Part shown: piece by piece, positions 59,761 through 64,000 of the stretch
Numbering within the stretch: the stretch's first letter is position 1
Layout: every line of letters begins with the position of its first letter
Assembly (NCBI GenBank): GCA_002376235.1
Contig: DFNX01000010.1
Coordinates: 1 to 64,000, forward strand
DNA: 64,000 bases
From: Neorhizobium sp. UBA3556
GTDB lineage: Bacteria > Pseudomonadota > Alphaproteobacteria > Rhizobiales > Rhizobiaceae
Direction: 5' to 3'
Notes under the pieces: generated by a model
The model's input: only the letters and a program-made list of their open reading frames with translations
Databases searched by the model: none
What the model was told of the DNA's origin: nothing
Translations under genes and position numbers: made by a program

Positions 59761-60810
59761 ATGCCAGATATGCTCGACACCATTTCCTCAACCACATTTG
59801 CGATCGTCAATGCCCTTGGGATAATTGGCATTCTCGTTTGGCATATCCAGGGCAAAGCACGACCAACAGCGCGCCTTATCGTCCAGATCCTGTTCTTTGC
59901 TTCGATGACGACTGCTCTTCTTTCGGCCAACATCCTTCCTCATCGTGTAACCGCCGGCGAGGCAAACGGAATTCCAGCCTATCTCGGCACATCCGCAAGA
60001 ATCCTCTGGTGGGTGCATCTGGCCTGGGCGACGATCGGATTTGTTCGACTTTACATCGTCCTCGATCGTCGGCCTCAGGAGGCAAGGCTGATCCAGGACC
60101 TGATCGTCGCCGGGGTCTATCTCGGAGTGGCGCTCTCGATCACAGGTTTCGTCTTCAGCGCCCCGATCGGGACACTCGTCGCAACCTCAGGCGTCGTCGC
60201 CATCATCCTCGGCCTGGCATTGCAGAATACGCTGGGGGACGTCTTTTCCGGCATTGCGCTGACTCTCGGCCGCCCCTTTACAATAGGAGACTGGATACAG
60301 TTGGCCGATGGAACGGAGGGGCGCATCGTGCAGAACGACTGGCGTTCTACACAGCTCCTGACACCGGCCAATAACATTGTCGTTCTTCCCAACAGTGCCT
60401 TGGCAAAGGTCAGCCTGACCAATTTTACCCGTCCGGACGAAACACATCTCGTCACGCTTTTCATGCGCATTGCAATAGACCGGCAGCCGTTCATCGTTGA
60501 AGCCGTCTTGAAGGCAGCATTGGACGAGTGTCAGCGTATAGTTCAGACACCCAAACCTATCGTCGCGTTCAAGGGCATTGATGCGATCGCGATCGATGTG
60601 GAATTCCAGTTCCGCGTCGCCAGTCCGGCCAATAGAACCCCGGCACGCAACGAGGTCATCGATGTCGTAAGCCGGCATTGTGCCGCCAATGGCCTCAGAC
60701 TGGCGATGCCGGCACATGCCTATCTCATCGTGCCGACCACTGATGGCGACAAGGAGAGGACGGTCGCCCCGCTACCCCGCGCGCTTGAGCACCCACTCGA
60801 AAGTGCCTGA
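59761..60810 (+). CDS. MscS family mechanosensitive ion channel
   Basis: A 349-residue channel protein with four N-terminal membrane helices (about 10-135). The pore helix and beta domain follow: GTLVATSGVVAIILGLALQNTLGDVFSGIALTLGRPFTIGDWIQLADGTEGRIVQNDWRSTQLLTPANNIVVLPNSALAKVSLTNFTRP. The LGLALQNTLGDVFSGI stretch equals the MscS TM3 gate. ATG 59761 is used; a GTG at 59707 would extend it. The 3' end overlaps the convergent Rrf2 gene by 39 bp. Confidence 0.88.
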   Translation: MPDMLDTISSTTFAIVNALGIIGILVWHIQGKARPTARLIVQILFFASMTTALLSANILPHRVTAGEANGIPAYLGTSARILWWVHLAWATIGFVRLYIVLDRRPQEARLIQDLIVAGVYLGVALSITGFVFSAPIGTLVATSGVVAIILGLALQNTLGDVFSGIALTLGRPFTIGDWIQLADGTEGRIVQNDWRSTQLLTPANNIVVLPNSALAKVSLTNFTRPDETHLVTLFMRIAIDRQPFIVEAVLKAALDECQRIVQTPKPIVAFKGIDAIAIDVEFQFRVASPANRTPARNEVIDVVSRHCAANGLRLAMPAHAYLIVPTTDGDKERTVAPLPRALEHPLESA

Positions 60811-61260
60811 CCAGATCGTCGGATCGACCTCGGCTTCCAGGGTTTGGACCAGATCGGCAAACGTGACCTTGCGAAGCGCAGATCGCCACGCCTCGTCCGC
60901 CTCCCACATGACCCTCGCAACGGCACAGGGGCCGCTTTCACAGAAGCCCTTCGGCCGGCACGGATTGTTCGCGCGGATATTTTGGCACACGAACGTGCGG
61001 CCGCCGCCTTCAACGGCCTCAACAACATCCAAAAAGGTAAGCTCATTTGGAGCCTTGGCCAGACGATATCCTCCGGACGGGCCGAGAGTGGTATGAACGA
61101 GGCCGGCTTGCGACAGGCTTTGCAAAGCTTTTGAGAGATATTCCTTCGGAAGCCCATGCAGTTCAGCCAAGGCTTTTGTCGAAAGATAACGGCCTTCGGG
61201 CAGGCCGGACAGAATGGCGCAACAGTGAAGCGCCCATTCCACTTGGCTTTTCAGGATCAT
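60772..61260 (-). CDS. Rrf2 family transcriptional regulator
   Basis: A 162-residue Rrf2 regulator. The winged helix reads SQVEWALHCCAILSGLPEGRYLSTKALAELHGLPKEYLSKALQSLSQAGLVHTTLGPSGGYRLAKAP. The wing is followed by four cysteines, C92, C101, C107 and C112 (FVCQNIRANNPCRPKGFCESGPCAVARV), suggesting Fe-S cluster or thiol sensing as in IscR/NsrR/RirA; the spacing differs from each. It is not RirA by sequence. A dyad shared between its own promoter and the AhpD-like promoter marks a likely small redox regulon. Confidence 0.9.
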   Translation of the reverse strand: MILKSQVEWALHCCAILSGLPEGRYLSTKALAELHGLPKEYLSKALQSLSQAGLVHTTLGPSGGYRLAKAPNELTFLDVVEAVEGGGRTFVCQNIRANNPCRPKGFCESGPCAVARVMWEADEAWRSALRKVTFADLVQTLEAEVDPTIWSGTFEWVLKRAG

Positions 61261-61287
61261 GCAGAATATCCGGCAGAAACTAATTAC

Positions 61288-61302
61288 GGATACATGATAT
61301 CC
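61288..61302. promoter_or_regulatory. GGATA-N5-TATCC dyad, candidate Rrf2 autoregulatory operator
   Basis: GGATA-CATGA-TATCC is a perfect 15-bp dyad 28 bp upstream of the Rrf2 start codon. With its left flank ATTAC it matches the site at 57903-57917 in 10 of 10 dyad bases and spacing. Position fits autorepression. Confidence 0.65.
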
Positions 61303-61324
61303 CTATTTGGAAGAAGAGTAAATG

Positions 61325-61362
61325 ATCGTTCAACTATATCGAAATCGATCTCGTTGAACGAT
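61325..61362. terminator. Long inverted repeat at the 3' end of the iol operon
   Basis: ATCGTTCAAC (61325-61334) and GTTGAACGAT (61353-61362) are perfect 10-bp arms; the 18-nt spacer contains a further ATCG-AAAT-CGAT palindrome. It lies 25 bp past the last iol gene on the minus strand and 65 bp before the Rrf2 start. It may act as operon terminator, though no clean T-run follows, or as an operator. Confidence 0.45.
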
Positions 61363-61387
61363 GTTAAGCCAAAAACTGTGGCTTGAA

Positions 61388-62173
61388 CTATGTTGGACTA
61401 AAGGCTGCCCGGAACGCTTCGAGTGCTTTTTCGGGGCTACCATATGCGAAAGCCTCCATGCCGACCGGACCGCAGTAACCCATCTCGATCAGTGCCTTGG
61501 CGACACCTGCATAATTGATCTCTCCCGTACCCGGCTCGCACCGCCCCGGCACATCAGCCACCTGCACCTCGCCGATCCACGGGAGGCATTTGCGGCAGGT
61601 TTCGATTAGGTTCCCCTCGCCGATCTGCACGTGATAGAGGTCGAGATTGAGCTTCAGGCGCGGGTGATTGACGCTGGACACCAAAGCCAGCGTATCCTCG
61701 GCCCGGCCAAACGGCGTGCCCGGATGATCAACGGGAAGATTGAGGTTTTCGAGCGTGTAGACCACACCTTCCTCTTCCGCCATGTCGGCAATACGCGTCA
61801 GCGTGTCGCGCGCCTTGAGCCACATGTGCCCGCTCACCACTTCGCTCGGGCGAACCGGCAGCCCCCCCTCGCCGAGCCCGGTGCCATGCAGGTTGAGACG
61901 TGCTACACCGAGCCGCTTGCCGACCTGGGCGGTCTCGCGTGCCGAACGCAACAACTCGTCAGCGCCCTCGTCATCCGCCAGCCTGCCGGTCAGATAACCG
62001 TTCATGATGGAAAATGTCGCTCCCGATTTTTCGAGTGCGGCAAGGTCATGCTCCGGCCAGTTCCAAAGCCCCACTTCGAAACCCATCTCCTTAAGCTTGG
62101 CGCAACGCCACTCGATCGGGCGGTCGCGCCAGAGCATTTCCGCGCACGCGGCCAGCGTAAAAGGTTGGTTCAT
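61388..62173 (-). CDS. Sugar phosphate isomerase/epimerase-like TIM-barrel (hydroxypyruvate isomerase family)
   Basis: A 261-residue AP_endonuc_2/Hyi-type TIM barrel. Visible metal-site segments are TLENLNLPVDHPG (Glu), LNLDLYHVQIGEG (Asp-His), VQVADVPGRCEPGTGEINY (Asp) and GPVGMEAFAYG (Glu). It has the length and pattern of hydroxypyruvate isomerases (Hyi/OtnI). It is last in the inositol operon, 24 bp after iolB, and may isomerise an inositol-pathway keto-sugar. The exact reaction is not known. Confidence 0.82.
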   Translation of the reverse strand: MNQPFTLAACAEMLWRDRPIEWRCAKLKEMGFEVGLWNWPEHDLAALEKSGATFSIMNGYLTGRLADDEGADELLRSARETAQVGKRLGVARLNLHGTGLGEGGLPVRPSEVVSGHMWLKARDTLTRIADMAEEEGVVYTLENLNLPVDHPGTPFGRAEDTLALVSSVNHPRLKLNLDLYHVQIGEGNLIETCRKCLPWIGEVQVADVPGRCEPGTGEINYAGVAKALIEMGYCGPVGMEAFAYGSPEKALEAFRAAFSPT

Positions 62174-62197
62174 CGTTCAGTTCCTGTGGATGAAAGT

Positions 62198-62995
62198 TCA
62201 GCGCATCAGATGCTCGACCGGCGGCGCGGCGACGAAACGCCATTTGCGCAAAGGCCCGGCCATGACGTTGAGATAATACATTTCGAACCCGTGCGGAGCG
62301 CCGCAGGGATGATGGCCGCGCGGTACGCAGACGACATCGCCATCATGAACCGCCATGGTTTCGTTCAGTTGCAGGTCATCGGTATAAACCCGCTGGATAC
62401 CAAAGCCGTCGGCGGGGTTGAGACGGTGATAATAGGTCTCTTCCAGATAGGTGATGCGCGGAAAGTCGTCCTCGTCATGGCGATGGCTGGGATAGCTCGA
62501 CCAGTGACCGGCGGGTGTGAACACTTCCGTCACCAGCAGGCTGTCGCAATAATCCTCGTTTTCCATGGCGATATTGTTGATGTAGCGGGTATTGGTGCCC
62601 TCACCGCGCTGTGTGAGGGTTATGCCCTCAGGACCGATACGGCGCGCTTCGTGCCCGCTTTTACCCGGAGCCGTGCAGACGGCGATGACGCAATCGGTTT
62701 CCGCAACCGCCTGCCACTCGCTGCCATTCGGCAAATAAAGGCAATGAGGCGGCGATTTTTCGAAAACGCTTATGCGCTCGCCAAGCACGCCCCAATCCTT
62801 GCCGCCGCCTTCCAGTTTCGCCTTTCCTTCAACCATGACCAGAATGACCTCACGATCGCCGATCGCTTCCGCCGCCGTCTCACCTTTTCGAAGTTTGTAG
62901 AGCGAGAAGCCGACGTAACGCCACCCGGCCGAAGCCGGTGTGATCTCGTGAACCTTGCCGTGATTCCCGAACGGGCGGTGAAGAAGGTTTGGCAT
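62198..62995 (-). CDS. iolB: 5-deoxy-glucuronate isomerase
   Basis: A 265-residue KduI/IolB-type double cupin. Diagnostic regions are YPSHRHDEDDFPRITYLEETYYHRLNPADGFGIQRVYTDD with the metal-binding His and Glu, and DVVCVPRGHHPCGAPHGFEMYYLNVMAGP. It converts 5-deoxy-glucuronate to 2-deoxy-5-keto-gluconate in myo-inositol catabolism. It follows iolE by 20 bp in the same operon. Confidence 0.94.
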   Translation of the reverse strand: MPNLLHRPFGNHGKVHEITPASAGWRYVGFSLYKLRKGETAAEAIGDREVILVMVEGKAKLEGGGKDWGVLGERISVFEKSPPHCLYLPNGSEWQAVAETDCVIAVCTAPGKSGHEARRIGPEGITLTQRGEGTNTRYINNIAMENEDYCDSLLVTEVFTPAGHWSSYPSHRHDEDDFPRITYLEETYYHRLNPADGFGIQRVYTDDLQLNETMAVHDGDVVCVPRGHHPCGAPHGFEMYYLNVMAGPLRKWRFVAAPPVEHLMR

Positions 62996-63015
62996 CTGGA
63001 ACTCCTGCTATGTGC

Positions 63016-63912
63016 TCAGACGAGACGGGCTTTTGCGGCAGCGGCTTTCAGGGTCTTCAGACCGAGCGACTGATACTGGAAGGGATTGCGGACATCAGGG
63101 TCCTGCTCCGCCTCGATGACGATCCAGCCATCGTAACCAGCGCCCTTGAGAAGCTTCAGAAGCGGCTCGAAATCCACTCCGCCTTCTGCGTCTCCCGGCA
63201 CGGTGAAGACACCGGCGCGCACGCCATCCATGAATGAAAGGCCTTCTTCACGTACCTGCCGCATGACGGCGGGACGCACGTTCTTGGCGTGGAAATGGCT
63301 GACGCGATCAATATATCTTGCAAGCACGGGCGTCGGATCACCGCCATTTGCGCCGAAATAGCAATGACCGGCATCGAATAGCAGCCGTGTCTCAGGCCCC
63401 GTCGCCGCCATGAAGGCGTCGATCTCTTCCGGGGTTTCCACCACGGTTCCCATATGATGGTGGTAGACGAGCTTGATGCCCTGGCTTGCGGTAAAGGCAG
63501 CCAGTTCCTCGACCTTCGCGCCAAAAGCCTCCATCTCGGCATCGGACAAAACAGGGCTTTCAGACAGCGGCTTTTGCAAGCCCTGCACGCTGTTCGATGT
63601 TTCGCAGGCGATGCAGACCGTGCATCCATTATGCTTGAGCCTGTCGAGATGCGGCTGGATGGCCTTTTTCTCGTCTTCCACCGATTGCTTCAGCAGGTTG
63701 AGCGAATACCAGCCGGAAATGAAAGCCAGACCATAGGAGCCGAGCAGTTCCTTCAATGCCTGCGGGTCGGCTGGCCAACGGTGACCGTTTTCGATACCGT
63801 CGAAACCGATCTCGCTTGCCTCTTTCAAAATCTGTTCTGTCGGAATGTTTGCGCCAAGGCTCTGGTCGTCATCATTGGCCCAGGCAATAGGATTGGTGCC
63901 GAAGCGTATCAT
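63016..63912 (-). CDS. iolE: Myo-inosose-2 dehydratase
   Basis: A 298-residue TIM-barrel dehydratase. The start IRFGTNPIAWANDDDQSLGANIPTEQILKEASEIGFDGIENGHRWP is diagnostic of IolE; LVYHHHMGTVVETPEEIDAFM, LLFDAGHCYFGANGGDP and VSHFHAKNVRPAVM hold the metal ligands. It dehydrates 2-keto-myo-inositol to a diketone. ATG 63912 is preceded by GAGGGAAATG-type ribosome signal and lies 10 bp after the upstream gene. Confidence 0.94.
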   Translation of the reverse strand: MIRFGTNPIAWANDDDQSLGANIPTEQILKEASEIGFDGIENGHRWPADPQALKELLGSYGLAFISGWYSLNLLKQSVEDEKKAIQPHLDRLKHNGCTVCIACETSNSVQGLQKPLSESPVLSDAEMEAFGAKVEELAAFTASQGIKLVYHHHMGTVVETPEEIDAFMAATGPETRLLFDAGHCYFGANGGDPTPVLARYIDRVSHFHAKNVRPAVMRQVREEGLSFMDGVRAGVFTVPGDAEGGVDFEPLLKLLKGAGYDGWIVIEAEQDPDVRNPFQYQSLGLKTLKAAAAKARLV

Positions 63913-63922
63913 TTCATTTCCC

Positions 63923-64000
63923 TCAATTGACGGTGTTCTGCTTGGCGGCGCTCGCAAGATAGCCAGCGTAAGCCTGCTTCAATTTTTCGGTGGTTCCGAC
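63923..64000 (-). CDS. C-terminal end of the preceding iol operon gene, probably iolD (partial)
   Basis: Twenty-five codons and a TGA stop run in from the right edge, ending LASAAKQNTVN. The tail alone does not identify the protein. In rhizobia iolE is usually preceded by iolD (trihydroxycyclohexane-1,2-dione hydrolase), so iolD is the likely identity by position only. Truncated by the window edge. Confidence 0.5.
   Translation of the reverse strand, partial: VGTTEKLKQAYAGYLASAAKQNTVN

Noticed and set aside
60772..61260. Identification of the Rrf2 gene as rirA
   Set aside because: Sequence around the DNA-binding helix and the cysteine spacing differ from RirA as I remember it, and the shared dyad is unlike the IRO box.
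61631..63073. 480-codon plus-strand ORF opposite the iol genes
   Set aside because: Antisense to three well-recognised inositol genes, no ribosome site or domain; high-GC artefact.
1..64000. CRISPR arrays, insertion sequences, prophage or integrase genes
   Set aside because: No regularly spaced repeats, transposase motifs or terminal inverted repeats flanking an ORF were seen on either strand.

Overview
The window looks like part of a Rhizobiaceae genome (Rhizobium/Agrobacterium/Neorhizobium-like alphaproteobacterium). The evidence is a high-GC coding style, a repABC-type RepA/RepB pair, candidate RirA (IRO) boxes in front of iron-uptake genes, a uronate dehydrogenase of the Agrobacterium type, an iol gene order ending in iolE-iolB, and a left edge that reads like a stable-RNA promoter pointing out of the window. 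No insertion sequence, phage gene, integrase, tRNA or CRISPR array was seen. The window is mostly transport, catabolism and signalling operons. The repA-repB pair suggests a chromid or large plasmid, but repC is not in the window, so replicon type is unresolved.

Layout from the left. 0.3-2.2 kb: a GAF histidine kinase and LuxR-type response regulator, divergent from a sugar ABC transporter and SMP-30 lactonase (2.5-7.9 kb). 7.9-11.8 kb: a ferric-iron ABC transporter with a candidate RirA box. 12.3-16.5 kb: a coupled operon of lipid A phosphoethanolamine transferase, diacylglycerol kinase, OmpR-type regulator and sensor kinase. 16.6-21.1 kb: YceI protein, a membrane protein, glutathionyl-hydroquinone reductase with a divergent LysR regulator, and an MBL-fold persulfide-dioxygenase-like hydrolase. 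21.3-23.6 kb: repA-repB. 24-28.3 kb: anmK, a short 6-phosphogluconate dehydrogenase, and psuK-psuG for pseudouridine breakdown.

28.4-37.9 kb holds the most interesting block. A urocanate-hydratase homologue with an altered active-site loop, a DUF917 (S-methyl thiohydantoin desulfurase family) protein and an M20 N-carbamoyl-amino-acid hydrolase lie divergent from a polar amino acid ABC transporter, a HutC-like GntR regulator and a flavin-dependent DmoA/NtaA-type monooxygenase. The enzyme order matches thiourocanate or S-methylthiourocanate breakdown (from ergothioneine-type compounds) better than ordinary histidine utilisation, because hutH, hutI and hutG are all missing. The substrate assignment is inference.

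37.9-47.1 kb: a DUF1236 protein, a second kinase/NarL regulator pair, an Arg/Gly/Asn-rich secreted protein, an AI-2E family transporter, a semialdehyde dehydrogenase with uronate dehydrogenase, an AllE-like cupin, a CBS protein and two overlapping stand-alone receivers (one degenerate). 47.2-53.3 kb: a siderophore uptake locus (TonB receptor, binding protein, two permeases, ATPase) with a second candidate RirA box. 53.6-56.9 kb: a TPP riboswitch in front of YkoF-thiX-thiZ-thiY. 56.9-61.3 kb: a LysR gene, then an AhpD-like protein, NAD(P)-binding protein, cupin and MscS channel, closed by an Rrf2 regulator whose promoter shares a dyad (GGATA-N5-TATCC) with the AhpD-like gene. 61.4-64 kb: the 3' part of an inositol catabolic operon on the minus strand.
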